Shown one piece after another: positions 55,239 to 64,000 of a stretch of 64,000 bases of DNA. The position numbers were made by a program, and so were the translations under genes. Source of the DNA: Planctomyces sp. Lineage in GTDB: Bacteria; Planctomycetota; Planctomycetia; Planctomycetales; Planctomycetaceae. The notes below the pieces were generated by a model. That model made no database searches and was not told where the DNA came from. It saw only the letters and a program-made list of their open reading frames with translations. The stretch spans positions 124,001 through 188,000 of the forward strand of contig JAEUIH010000008.1 in the NCBI GenBank assembly GCA_016795105.1, read 5' to 3'. Every line of letters starts with the position of its first letter. The stretch's first letter is position 1.

Positions 55239-58200
55239 TTAATCCACATAAAGGAACCGACTGGAGTTCATCACAGCATGACAGAGATCTTCAAACGCCG
55301 CCTTGTCAGGTGGCACTGGTCGTCGACTGCCCGCTGAAACCACAAGGTGCTGTTCGCGAACCGACGAGTCCCTCAGAATGCCGGGGACGGTTTCAAACTT
55401 CCAATAACCGACCGTCTTCGGATGCAGGCCTTCGGATGTTAACAGCAACTCATCCTGACCTAAGGTCTCGAACGATATCCGGATGTCGTCAATCAATCCG
55501 TCAAAACTCGTCTCTTCTGATTTCGCACGGCTTCCAATCGCCAGTGGAAGAGTACTTTGAATTCCTCCGACAATCGAGTGCGGAACAGTCGCCTTCAGCA
55601 CTGGCTCATCAGCATTCGCCAAATCCTTCAGGTAGAACGTAGCTTCTCCCGGCTCCAGGTTCATTCCTTCCGCAACGGCAGTCGCTCCTGTCGTCAATCT
55701 CTTTGGCATTCGGAATGAAACGGCCGCGTAGTATGGTTTATTCAATTCGATATGTTGATCAGAGAACAGAGCCGCTTCGGTGAGTTGCCCGTTCGCGTCC
55801 TGGCCAAATACCTGGAGTACAAGAGTCTGCGGTTTTCGGCGAGACCCTTTGCCCGTCACTCCAAATGACCATCCGGGTGTCTGACTGCTTCCGTTCCACT
55901 GTGAAACCAGAGTTCGAACAGCCCCCGTATCATACACCGACCGAACCTGAAAATAGACTTCGATTGTCATTGACTCAGATTCAGCCGCAGCAGGTGCGGG
56001 TACTAACAATGGAGACTGTTTCAATTCCGGCTGAATAAGAAGAGACTGCCCATCGCGATACGGAAGTCTTCCCACTGGAATTTTGTTGACGGCTGATTCC
56101 ACCTGTTCGCTCGAAATCCTCGCTGCCTGCTCCCGCAGAAATTGGAGCGACTCTTCAAGTTCATGAGAATCAGGCTCGCGCCCATAGGCAATCTGCCAAA
56201 GTCGATGAACTCGATCCGCATTGCTGATCGTCGTCCCGGTCGAAGCGGATCGGGCTGAAACATCCTGATCAACTCGACTCGACAAGAGCGATGCATGTTG
56301 TAACAGAGTTTCGCTGTTGAACATCATCAGCGCCTGCACCGGAGATGTTGTTGTGTCTCGCGCGGCGCTGCTGTTGAAGAACAATGGAAGATCAAAAACA
56401 TCCAGCAGTGAATCCCGCTCGTTCCGCATATACCTCAGATAGACAGATCGCCGAGGGCTGTCTGACATAACACCCACACCGCCCTGCGTCCTGTCCAGCC
56501 GACCACAGGCCGCCAGAATCGAATCACGGATCTGTTCGGCATCAAGACGTCGAGTATTCGAACGCCAATAGAACCGATTCAGAGGGTCGATCCGCTGAAA
56601 TTCGTCCATGCGGTGATGACTTGAAGATTGTCGCCATGTCGCAGATGTCAGAATCAGCCGATGCAGGTTCTTCATTCGCCAGCCATCCTGAACGAACCGA
56701 TTTGTCAGCCAATCGAGCAATTCCGGGTGCGTTGGGGGGCCTCCAAGCTGACCAAAATCGCTGCTGTTTTCGGCAAGCCCACGTCCGAAATGGTACTGCC
56801 AAATGCGGTTTACAATCACCCGTGTTGTCAAAGGGTTCGATGGCTGAGTCATCCATTTCGCAAGCGCGGTGCGACGCCCGGTCGTTGGACGATTTCCGAG
56901 TGACTCAATTGGCACCTTTTGTCCCAGCAGCGTCAGGACACCAGGCTCGACCTGCGTTTTCCGTTTCGGTATCACGGTCACCGGGGCCTGACTACTGACA
57001 TCTCGCACGACCATCGCCACAGGCAGACTTGCGGGTTTGAGTGAATCAAACTTTGCCAGTTCTCGTCGAACCTCAAGAAGTTGATCCTTCTTCGCATCCC
57101 GGAAACGGTCATCCAATCGCTCGTATTCGTACAGAACCTGCCGCCATGCCAGTTCGACGATCTGGCTCTCCAGAGAGGTTCGCTGTTCTACGGGCTTCGC
57201 AATGATCGCCTGAATCTCCTCAGGAAATCTGCCCACCGCCTCATTCTTTGCGGTTTCTCGAACCGGAGCCTCCAGGGCTTCCAGCTTCTCCCGAACTGCT
57301 ACTGTCGCAGCTTCCCACTGCCGATGCTGTTCCTGAAACTGCTCCTGTTCTGACTTCGATGCAACAACCACTTCAGCAGGCATCAGCGGCTCAAAGTAAG
57401 CACGGAGCTGGTAGTAGTCCTTCTGCAGAATCGGATCAAACTTGTGGTCATGACATCGAGCACACTGCATGCCGAGCCCAAGAAACACGTCTCCGGTTGT
57501 GTCTGTCACTTCATTCAGAATGATGTCCCACTGGCCACGCACATCTCTGTTGTTGTATTCATAAATCCAGTGTCTCAAAAATCCGGTTGCAACCTGTGCA
57601 TCCAAGTCGTCCGGAAACATCTCGTCACCCGCGATCTGTTCCTGCACAAAACGATCGTAGGGCTTGTCTGCGTTCAGGGAGCGAATGACATAATCCCGAT
57701 AACGCCACGCATTCGGTCGGAAGTGGTCGATGCGATACCCGTCGGAGTCAGCATATCGCACCAGATCAAGCCAGTGGCGCCCCCAGCGTTCTCCGTATTC
57801 AGGGCTCGCCAACAGCCGGTCAACCAGCTTCTCCCAGGCAAGTGGATCTGTGGAACCTACAAATTCAGCGACGTCCTCCGGAGCCGGGGGCAATCCGGTC
57901 AGGTCAAAATACAATCTTCGAATCAGTGAGACTCGATTTGCTTCATGCGCCGGTCGCAGTCCGTGCTCAAGCTGTTTCTGGTAAACGAAGCGATCAATCT
58001 CGTTGCGGCTCCACGAAGCGTCGTCCATTTGTGGTGGTTCTGGTGCTGACAGTGGCTGAATCGCCCACCACGAACGATCCGCTTCTGTAAACTCTCCACT
58101 GTTCGTTCGCTTGCCAGGAGCTGCCGAGGAATCACTCTCCGGCCAGTATGCTCCCTGTTGTACCCACTGAGTCAGCTGATCGATGACAGGCTCCGGCAAC

Positions 58201-58535
58201 TTTCCAGTCGGAGGCATTTCAAAGGACTCATGACGGACTGCCGAAATCAGCAGGCTTTCGGAGGCATTCCCAGGCACAACAGCAGGCCCTGAGTCGCCTC
58301 CGAGCATCATTGCATCAAGTGAATCCAGCCTCAGGCCGCCCTTCTGCTTTTTCTCACCATGACACTCAAGGCAGTGCTCAACCAGTACCGGTCGAACCTT
58401 CGCTTCAAAAAATACCAGTTGCTCCGCCCGGGCGTCCTGCTGATTGGCGGCACCTGCCGGCACTGCCTGCAGAGGAAACTGCATGCAGATCAGCGGCACG
58501 AGAGTCAAACAGGTTTTGAATGCGATCGACTTCAT
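55239..58535 (-). CDS. PSD1 / planctomycete cytochrome C domain protein (DUF1549-DUF1553)
   Basis: 1098 residues from the ATG at 58535, preceded by AAGGTGG. A signal peptide leads to the planctomycete cytochrome domain with CLECHGEKKQKGGLRLDS and a distal MPPTGKLP. Then come DUF1549 (SWWAIQPLSAP; RRLYFDLTGLPP; WGRHWLDLVRYADSDG; GMQCARCHDHKFDPI) and DUF1553 (NRIWQYHFGRGLAENSSDFG; RLILTSATWRQSS). The C-terminal part contains a LamG/concanavalin-like domain (about 850-1050). The CxxCH sites should bind heme c. The exact reaction is unknown; these proteins are linked to polysaccharide breakdown. Confidence 0.93.
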   Translation of the reverse strand: MKSIAFKTCLTLVPLICMQFPLQAVPAGAANQQDARAEQLVFFEAKVRPVLVEHCLECHGEKKQKGGLRLDSLDAMMLGGDSGPAVVPGNASESLLISAVRHESFEMPPTGKLPEPVIDQLTQWVQQGAYWPESDSSAAPGKRTNSGEFTEADRSWWAIQPLSAPEPPQMDDASWSRNEIDRFVYQKQLEHGLRPAHEANRVSLIRRLYFDLTGLPPAPEDVAEFVGSTDPLAWEKLVDRLLASPEYGERWGRHWLDLVRYADSDGYRIDHFRPNAWRYRDYVIRSLNADKPYDRFVQEQIAGDEMFPDDLDAQVATGFLRHWIYEYNNRDVRGQWDIILNEVTDTTGDVFLGLGMQCARCHDHKFDPILQKDYYQLRAYFEPLMPAEVVVASKSEQEQFQEQHRQWEAATVAVREKLEALEAPVRETAKNEAVGRFPEEIQAIIAKPVEQRTSLESQIVELAWRQVLYEYERLDDRFRDAKKDQLLEVRRELAKFDSLKPASLPVAMVVRDVSSQAPVTVIPKRKTQVEPGVLTLLGQKVPIESLGNRPTTGRRTALAKWMTQPSNPLTTRVIVNRIWQYHFGRGLAENSSDFGQLGGPPTHPELLDWLTNRFVQDGWRMKNLHRLILTSATWRQSSSHHRMDEFQRIDPLNRFYWRSNTRRLDAEQIRDSILAACGRLDRTQGGVGVMSDSPRRSVYLRYMRNERDSLLDVFDLPLFFNSSAARDTTTSPVQALMMFNSETLLQHASLLSSRVDQDVSARSASTGTTISNADRVHRLWQIAYGREPDSHELEESLQFLREQAARISSEQVESAVNKIPVGRLPYRDGQSLLIQPELKQSPLLVPAPAAAESESMTIEVYFQVRSVYDTGAVRTLVSQWNGSSQTPGWSFGVTGKGSRRKPQTLVLQVFGQDANGQLTEAALFSDQHIELNKPYYAAVSFRMPKRLTTGATAVAEGMNLEPGEATFYLKDLANADEPVLKATVPHSIVGGIQSTLPLAIGSRAKSEETSFDGLIDDIRISFETLGQDELLLTSEGLHPKTVGYWKFETVPGILRDSSVREQHLVVSAGSRRPVPPDKAAFEDLCHAVMNSSRFLYVD

Positions 58536-58570
58536 GCGTCCACCTTGTGTCTCCACCGCTGGACTTAATG

Positions 58571-60082
58571 CTATGCCAGCACATCCATGACCACGTGACC
58601 CTCGACGTCTGTCAGTCGTCGTTCAAGCCCGTTGTAGTAGAAGGTGAGTCTTTCATGATCCAGACCGAGAAGATGCAGAATTGTGGCATGGAAGTCATGA
58701 ACCGTCACAATGTTGTCAACGGCCTTGTAACCAAACTCATCCGTGGCTCCGTATGAGAATGGAGCTCGTACGCCGGCCCCCGCCATCCAGCAGGTAAAGC
58801 CGTCCGGATTATGGTCACGACCGCTGGCACCTTTTTGAAATGTTGGCATTCGTCCGAATTCCGTACACCAGACGACCAAAGTGTCTTTCAAAAGTCCTCG
58901 TTGCTTAAGATCAGAGAGCAGAGCAGCGGTCGGCTGATCAAGAATCGGCCCATGAATATTGTACTGCTGTTCGATGACTTTATGGCCGTCCCAGTTGCTG
59001 ACACCTTCGCCACCGGTCTGATAGGCACCATTAAACAACTGCACAAAACGAACGCCACTTTCGACAAGCCGACGAGCAAGTATACAGTTCTTTGCGTAAG
59101 CCGATTTCAGTGAATTGGCGGTATCGTCTGCTCCGTACATCTTCAGTGTGGATTCAGACTCAGTGCTCAGGTCACTCACTGCCGGAACACTCAACTGCAT
59201 CTTTGCGGCAAGTTCGTAGCTGGCAATGCGGGCCGCAAGCTCCGTATCGCCCGGAAACTTCTCAAGATGCCGATCATTCAGCCGCTTCAGAAAGTCTCGG
59301 GTCGCGCGGTCCTTCGAATCGGTGATCGCAGCCGGGCGGGCAAGATTGCGAATTGGACTGGATGCGTTGAAGTCCGTACCCTGAAAAGCGGCCGGCAGGA
59401 ATCCTGGTCCCCAGTTGTTCACCGAAGACTGCGGAGTCCCGCGGGGATCCGGGATAGCAACATATGCGGGCAATTCCTGGTTCTCAGTTCCCAGTGCATA
59501 TGTTGACCACGCTCCAACGCTCGGGAATCCATCCAGAGTAAACCCGGTCGACATGTAGTTTTCACCAGGACCGTGAGTATTCGTTTTGCCCTTGAGTGAG
59601 TGCAGGAAACACATGTCATCCGCCAATGCCCCCAGATGAGGAACCAGGTCGGAGATCATTTTTCCACATTCGCCGCGCGGACGAAATCCCCAGGGGCTCT
59701 TCGTGATACTTCCCTGTTCCCCCTGAAACGTAATCAACTTGTCCGCACCGGGAAGCGGCTGGCCATGACGAGCAATCAATTCCGGCTTGTAGTCAAATGT
59801 GTCCAGATGACTGCAGGCGCCCGAACAAAAGATCACGATGACTCGCTTCGCAGCGGCAGGGAAATGAGATGGCCTCGGAGCAAAGGGTGCTCCAGGCTGA
59901 ATGTCCGGTCGAACCGGAGTCTTCCCGCTGACGGTAACCGACTTTTCCTCCTGCTGCTCCGCAAGAAGCCGCTGCTCCGCCAGCATCATCGTCAAAGCAA
60001 TTCCCCCCAGCGCCGTTCCCGTATCAGACAGGAAACGGCGTCTGTTGAGGAGCTGGTATGCATTGATTGAGAGTGGCGTCAT
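58571..60082 (-). CDS. DUF1501 protein, second copy
   Basis: 503 residues. It has an exported N-terminus with a twin-arginine ([22 protein letters not shown]), then [63 protein letters not shown] and [21 protein letters not shown]. It is clearly a homologue of the DUF1501 protein at 53805, but diverged. It is transcribed first, then PSD1, then the other DUF1501. Such a DUF1501-PSD1-DUF1501 triple differs from the usual pair. Confidence 0.93.
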   Translation of the reverse strand: MTPLSINAYQLLNRRRFLSDTGTALGGIALTMMLAEQRLLAEQQEEKSVTVSGKTPVRPDIQPGAPFAPRPSHFPAAAKRVIVIFCSGACSHLDTFDYKPELIARHGQPLPGADKLITFQGEQGSITKSPWGFRPRGECGKMISDLVPHLGALADDMCFLHSLKGKTNTHGPGENYMSTGFTLDGFPSVGAWSTYALGTENQELPAYVAIPDPRGTPQSSVNNWGPGFLPAAFQGTDFNASSPIRNLARPAAITDSKDRATRDFLKRLNDRHLEKFPGDTELAARIASYELAAKMQLSVPAVSDLSTESESTLKMYGADDTANSLKSAYAKNCILARRLVESGVRFVQLFNGAYQTGGEGVSNWDGHKVIEQQYNIHGPILDQPTAALLSDLKQRGLLKDTLVVWCTEFGRMPTFQKGASGRDHNPDGFTCWMAGAGVRAPFSYGATDEFGYKAVDNIVTVHDFHATILHLLGLDHERLTFYYNGLERRLTDVEGHVVMDVLA

Positions 60083-60112
60083 AGTGACACTTGCCTGTCA
60101 TTGAGGGTCACA

Positions 60113-61474
60113 TCAGTGAGATGCAGCTGAGTCGGTCTTTGCCTTATCCCAAAACGCAACAACAAAGATCACAAGAACGATTGCGGCCATGATGGATGGC
60201 GACAGCCAGAAATTCTTCCACTCCAACATGGTTTTCGACAGCAGAGTCTGATCGAGGGATTCCGGAAGACTTCGTGAAAACATACTCAGGAATGTCTCAA
60301 AGAAGCCGACTTCTGCTCCGGTTCCTCGAGCTGCAGCAAGCGCTGGACCGTATTCCTCCGCAGAGACAACCTGCTTGCCGTACTCTCCAAATGTCAGTGG
60401 AATCCTCCCATCCATAATTTGGTAACCCACATACATTCCGACACCCTGAGTCAGGAATACCAACAATCCCTGAGCCTGGCCTCGAATCGCCTCAGGCGCC
60501 TTCTGGTCTGTGTACATGAACCCGGTCACAAAAAAGAAGTCGTAACAAATCCCGTGGAGGGCAATTGCAACCAGCATCATCCAGGTCGTCTGCTCCGGTG
60601 CGGCCATTGCAAACAAAGCGTAACGAAGAACCCAGCAGGCCATTCCAACGACAATCATCATCTTCAGCCCCAATCGGCGGAAGAAGAATGGGATCAGCAG
60701 CATAAAGATGATCTCAGACATCTGACCAAGCGACATTGTCGCCGCAGTCTGAGCAAACCCGGCGTGGTTCAGGAAGGTTGAAGCCGAGCCGTAGTAGTAG
60801 GCCAGGGGAATGCAGATCAGCGTTGAACATATTGCGAAAACAAGAAAGTTCAGGTCGCCCAGCAGCTTAAATGCATCGACCATCAACAATGAGCGAACGT
60901 CCATCGGCTTGCCACGCATTGGAGGAGGCGTATGTGGAAGCATGAAACAAAACAGGCCCAGCAGGATCGAGCTGATCGCACCCAGCCAGAAAATATTGAA
61001 CGAATTCGACCAGCCCATTCCACCCACAAACAGCCCGGCTGCAATCCAGCCAATCGTTCCCCAAACTCGAATCTTTGGAAAGTCCTGTTGGCTCTTAACA
61101 TGAGTAAATGCAATCGTGTTGCCTAAACCAAGTGTTGGCATGTAACACAACATGTGCCCAAGGATCAGCCACACCAGCAAACTTCCGTTCTCTGACCCCC
61201 CTGCTGCAATTCCGGGAATCGCAGCCATGATTCCTCCGGCAATCAACATCAGTACGCCCATGACGCGTTCAGACGAAAACAGCCGGTCGGCAATCAAACC
61301 CAGGAACAGGGGAGCAAAAATTGCAGCGATTGGTGCACTTCCATAGGCACTACCGATGATTGCGCCCATCTTGTTGGAATTCAGTGCAGCTCCCAGAGTT
61401 GTAAACCACGTTCCCCAGGCAAAGAACTGCAGGAACATCATGATCGAAAGCCGTAACACAATACTGGATTGCAT
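60113..61474 (-). CDS. Nucleoside:H+ symporter-like MFS transporter
   Basis: 453 residues with twelve membrane segments. The N-terminus MMFLQFFAWGTWFTTLGAAL and the early loop LIADRLFSSERVMG are typical of the NupG/XapB nucleoside symporter family, as is LNFLVFAICSTLICIPLAYYY. Many planctomycetes carry such genes near sugar-related loci, so the true substrate may be a nucleoside or a sugar. It lies 30 bp before the second DUF1501 gene and could be cotranscribed with it. Confidence 0.85.
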   Translation of the reverse strand: MQSSIVLRLSIMMFLQFFAWGTWFTTLGAALNSNKMGAIIGSAYGSAPIAAIFAPLFLGLIADRLFSSERVMGVLMLIAGGIMAAIPGIAAGGSENGSLLVWLILGHMLCYMPTLGLGNTIAFTHVKSQQDFPKIRVWGTIGWIAAGLFVGGMGWSNSFNIFWLGAISSILLGLFCFMLPHTPPPMRGKPMDVRSLLMVDAFKLLGDLNFLVFAICSTLICIPLAYYYGSASTFLNHAGFAQTAATMSLGQMSEIIFMLLIPFFFRRLGLKMMIVVGMACWVLRYALFAMAAPEQTTWMMLVAIALHGICYDFFFVTGFMYTDQKAPEAIRGQAQGLLVFLTQGVGMYVGYQIMDGRIPLTFGEYGKQVVSAEEYGPALAAARGTGAEVGFFETFLSMFSRSLPESLDQTLLSKTMLEWKNFWLSPSIMAAIVLVIFVVAFWDKAKTDSAASH

Positions 61475-61783
61475 GAAGTAGATCCCCGCGACTCAGCAAC
61501 AGTCTCTTGCAGATAAGAATTCCCTATGAACTCAGCCCGTCAGATCATGACAATCCACCCCGGGATGAGCAACCTTTGAGACATCCGTTCCGGCAGTTTT
61601 TGCTGCTCCCTGACCAACTGTTCGGAATTCGCGGCCGGATTCCGCCGGGATTCCCGGCACATCTTTACGCAAACTGCTCTTTCATGTTACGTTCCCTGAC
61701 GTCGGCTGTTTCTAATGAATTCCAGGCTGTCCTGGTGATTCACTTGCATCTCAGCCCGAAGGAACTCACGGAAGGTGTTCGCA
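61475..61783. other. Divergent intergenic region
   Basis: 309 bp between the MFS gene and the lipoprotein gene. I see no gene, repeat or hairpin of note. A frame from 61507 to 61863 is open but overlaps the lipoprotein gene in another frame and has no protein-like features. Confidence 0.6.
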
Positions 61784-63055
61784 ATGATTCATACGCGATG
61801 GATTCGCCGGGCCAATATTTGCTCACTCCTGCTGGTCATCTCAATGACCGGTTGTGGTTCTGATCAGTCAGAGAATTCCGCTGGCATTGACGCTGCACTC
61901 ATGGAAGAAATGCTGAGTGACGAAAAAGCGGCCGCAGGAGCGATACCTGAAGAAGACACAACCGAGGTCTCTCCCGAAATGGAGGAACTGCTGAGCGACT
62001 CAAAGCCGATTCGCAGTGCCTCCGCTGGCTCTTCGTCTCCACCGGTCGCCGTCGCTCGAGGTGAACGGCTCGAACTCAACCTCCGCAAAGGCGATCGCTT
62101 CCCGCTGATCAAGACCGTCGAACAAACACTGATTCAGAAGTCGGAACAGTTCCCGGGTTCAGCAACGACCAGGCTTCAGCTCACAATGGCTATCTCCGTG
62201 GATGACGTTCAACCGGATGCCATCCTGTTAAGTGTTCGCTACCCGCGAGTCGCGTACTCTCATGACATCAACGGTCAGCGAATGGAGTATGATTCAGGCT
62301 TGCACCGGGGAGCACCACCTGTTGATGTCGCTCCCTATGCCGGTATGGTGAATCAGGGATTCTCTTTCAGAGTCGGCCGGGACAATCAGATCCGGGAACT
62401 CGTTGGGTATCAGGAGTTTCTGCAGAAGTGTGTTGAGTTCGTGCCTCTCGAACGTCGCCAGTCGCTGCTTACGGAAATTTCCTCCCGATTCGGGGATGAT
62501 GGAGTTGCCAACTTCGTGGATGACACAATCGGCCTGCTGCCGTACGACTCTTCCGTTTCAAAAGACTCCGCAACAAAGGTGCTCGAAGGAGATATGTGGA
62601 CCCGCGAACGACGCCTGATGCAGCCCGCTCCTGTCTACATGACGTCAACTTATCAGCTTTTGAAACTCAGCGATCGAACCGCACAGATCAGTATCAAGGG
62701 CAACATCGCGTCCGGTGAAACAGTCGCACAGGAACAAGGTACAAAACTGAAAATCACCGGAGGCAACTGCTTCGGTGACTGCACTGTCGATCGTACAACA
62801 GGACTCCCACTTGAGGTCAACCTGACTCGCTTCGTGAACATGGAAGTCACGATGGCCGATGGAAGGTTGCTCACGCAGGATAAGCAAATTATCACAACAA
62901 TTCGGGCATTTCCTGAATCCCGAGGACCTGTCGTTCAGGCTCCGCCCTCTGATTCAATCGATCATCAGGCCGTCAATCGAGGCATGATCCAGCCCGCCAG
63001 CTTCCCCACCCCCAAACAGTCCACCGGCTCCACAAACGCCGTCTATCCAGATTAA
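61784..63055 (+). CDS. Lipoprotein of unknown function
   Basis: 423 residues, not recognised. The N-terminus RRANICSLLLVISMTGCGS is a lipoprotein signal with the lipid Cys after SMTG. An acidic linker (about 30-75) precedes a folded part that begins LNLRKGDRFPLIKTVEQTL and is rich in beta strands. DUF6263-like planctomycete lipoproteins share this kind of start, but I cannot confirm it. The ATG at 61784 follows GGAAGG; the frame also allows a GTG at 61775. A GGGCATTCCTGCCC repeat starts five bases after the stop. Confidence 0.75.
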   Translation: MIHTRWIRRANICSLLLVISMTGCGSDQSENSAGIDAALMEEMLSDEKAAAGAIPEEDTTEVSPEMEELLSDSKPIRSASAGSSSPPVAVARGERLELNLRKGDRFPLIKTVEQTLIQKSEQFPGSATTRLQLTMAISVDDVQPDAILLSVRYPRVAYSHDINGQRMEYDSGLHRGAPPVDVAPYAGMVNQGFSFRVGRDNQIRELVGYQEFLQKCVEFVPLERRQSLLTEISSRFGDDGVANFVDDTIGLLPYDSSVSKDSATKVLEGDMWTRERRLMQPAPVYMTSTYQLLKLSDRTAQISIKGNIASGETVAQEQGTKLKITGGNCFGDCTVDRTTGLPLEVNLTRFVNMEVTMADGRLLTQDKQIITTIRAFPESRGPVVQAPPSDSIDHQAVNRGMIQPASFPTPKQSTGSTNAVYPD

Positions 63056-63059
63056 AAAT

Positions 63060-63083
63060 GTAGGATGGGCATTCCTGCCCGTC
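63060..63083 (+). repeat. GGGCATTCCTGCCC-family repeat after the lipoprotein gene
   Basis: A full copy (GTAGGATGGGCATTCC and on) starts five bases after the TAA stop. A truncated copy (GCAGGATGGGC) follows at 63098-63108, just before the permease start. Confidence 0.85.
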
Positions 63084-63119
63084 CCCACCAGCAAATCGCA
63101 GGATGGGCAAAGCAAACAA

Positions 63120-64000
63120 ATGCAGGAACACGGTTCAAACCATTCTGAGAGTGAAACAAAGACACCTCAACGACTGCCGCGCGTGCTGGGTTTGTTCGAT
63201 GCCACAATGATCGTTGTGGGGTCCATTATCGGGTCAGGAATCTTCCTGAAAGTCAGCTCGGTCGATACAGCACTCGGGCCTTATGGCTTTGCCCCCATTA
63301 TCGGCATCTGGTTGTTTGTAGGCGTCATCACACTCTGCGGCTCTCTGGCACTGGCTGAACTTGGGGCAATGTTCCCCGAAGCGGGTGGCCCATATCTTTA
63401 CATTCGCGAAGCCTACGGCCGCCTCCCAGCGTTTCTCTGGGGCTGGACCGAGTTCTGGGTCGTGAGGACAGGATCAGTCGGTGCGCTCGCCTGCGCGACA
63501 GTTGTCTACTTCAATGAACTTCTTCCGCTGACTCCCTTCGGACAGGTGGCCCTTGCAATCACGATTGTCACCGGGCTCTCTGCAGTCAATCTTGTCAGTA
63601 CCCGGGCCGGCGCTACAGTTCAGAGTATCGCCACCGTCACAAAGGTTTCGTTTCTTGCAGCACTAATCCTGCTTCCCTTTCTTTTTCGTCAAACCAATCC
63701 CGAACTCCTTCAGCCACTCTGGTCGTATCCGGATCAGCCTGGCGCATTGGCCGGATTTATCAAGGCATTCGGAGTCGCCATGGTGGCCGTACTCTGGCCC
63801 TATGATGGCTGGATCAATCTCGGGCCGGTCGCTGAAGATATTCGGAACCCTCAGCGCAATGTTCCGCGTGCCATGGCAATCGGACTTGGCATCGTTGTAA
63901 TTGTTTACCTCGGAGCAAACTTCAGCTACCACCTTGTCCTCCCGGTGTCGCAACTCTCGGAAAGCCGCACAGTTGCGGCAGATGTCTTCGAAAAAATGTT
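63120..64000 (+). CDS. APC-family amino acid permease, 3' end beyond window
   Basis: An open frame from the ATG at 63120 to the right edge gives 293 residues. It reads RVLGLFDATMIVVGSIIGSGIF, the helix-1 signature of the amino acid-polyamine-organocation superfamily, and then LCGSLALAELGAMFPEAGGPYLYIREAYG and WGWTEFWVVRTGSVGAL, typical of the LAT/cationic branch. The later part WPYDGWINLGPVAEDIRNPQRNVPRA is the conserved helix 6 region. It imports amino acids; the substrate is open. No strong ribosome site is visible, and the upstream gap is repeat sequence. Confidence 0.9.
   Translation, partial: MQEHGSNHSESETKTPQRLPRVLGLFDATMIVVGSIIGSGIFLKVSSVDTALGPYGFAPIIGIWLFVGVITLCGSLALAELGAMFPEAGGPYLYIREAYGRLPAFLWGWTEFWVVRTGSVGALACATVVYFNELLPLTPFGQVALAITIVTGLSAVNLVSTRAGATVQSIATVTKVSFLAALILLPFLFRQTNPELLQPLWSYPDQPGALAGFIKAFGVAMVAVLWPYDGWINLGPVAEDIRNPQRNVPRAMAIGLGIVVIVYLGANFSYHLVLPVSQLSESRTVAADVFEKM

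Overview
The window looks like chromosomal DNA of a planctomycete. The evidence is the pair of DUF1501 proteins around a large PSD1/DUF1549-DUF1553 cytochrome protein, a BBP7-type outer-membrane barrel, a GDSL-DUF1080 secreted hydrolase, a respiratory operon with an octaheme cytochrome where a small cytochrome c1 would be expected, and short palindromic repeats (core GGGCATTCCTGCCC) at many gene ends. The genus cannot be fixed from the sequence alone.

Layout. 1-4.9 kb: a partial SGNH-like hydrolase, an SDR dehydrogenase, NAD kinase and an unrecognised secreted protein. 4.9-9.9 kb: a compact four-gene biosynthetic operon. It encodes a TetR regulator fused in one polypeptide to a PvcA/IsnA isonitrile synthase, a PvcB/IsnB-like Fe(II)/2-oxoglutarate oxygenase, an ABBA-fold aromatic prenyltransferase and a cytochrome P450. 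This set predicts a prenylated, oxidised aromatic isonitrile, and it is the most exciting content of the window. A perfect inverted repeat just upstream is a candidate operator for the TetR domain. 9.9-12.8 kb: a small secreted protein, the BBP7 barrel and an McsA-like zinc/UVR protein.

12.9-32.8 kb: a 16-gene respiratory block, all on the minus strand. In transcription order it runs Rieske protein, cytochrome b N-part, cytochrome b C-part, octaheme cytochrome, cupredoxin-like lipoprotein, diheme lipoprotein, oxidase subunits II and I, CtaA, CtaB, subunits III and IV, an ABC-2 exporter (ATPase and permease), a SCO-DUF420 fusion and a small CPMC membrane protein. Together these encode a bc-type complex, an aa3-type (A2-like) oxidase, heme A synthesis and copper delivery.

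33-46.5 kb: an LplT-like MFS protein, AroH chorismate mutase, PpdK, an OleC-like AMP-forming enzyme, then gltA-dapB-helicase, a MoxR ATPase and a GDSL-DUF1080 protein. 46.9-51.4 kb: a MacA/MacB-like exporter system (adaptor, ATPase, two FtsX permeases). 51.5-53.5 kb: agmatine deiminase and N-carbamoylputrescine amidase, giving putrescine from agmatine. 53.6-60.1 kb: a repeat cluster and the DUF1501-PSD1-DUF1501 operon. 60.1-64 kb: a nucleoside-symporter-like MFS protein, an unrecognised lipoprotein and the start of an APC amino-acid permease cut by the window edge.

Four families of short palindromic repeats sit at gene 3' ends, and several of them supply or touch the stop codon. No tRNA, rRNA, CRISPR array or transposase gene was recognised.
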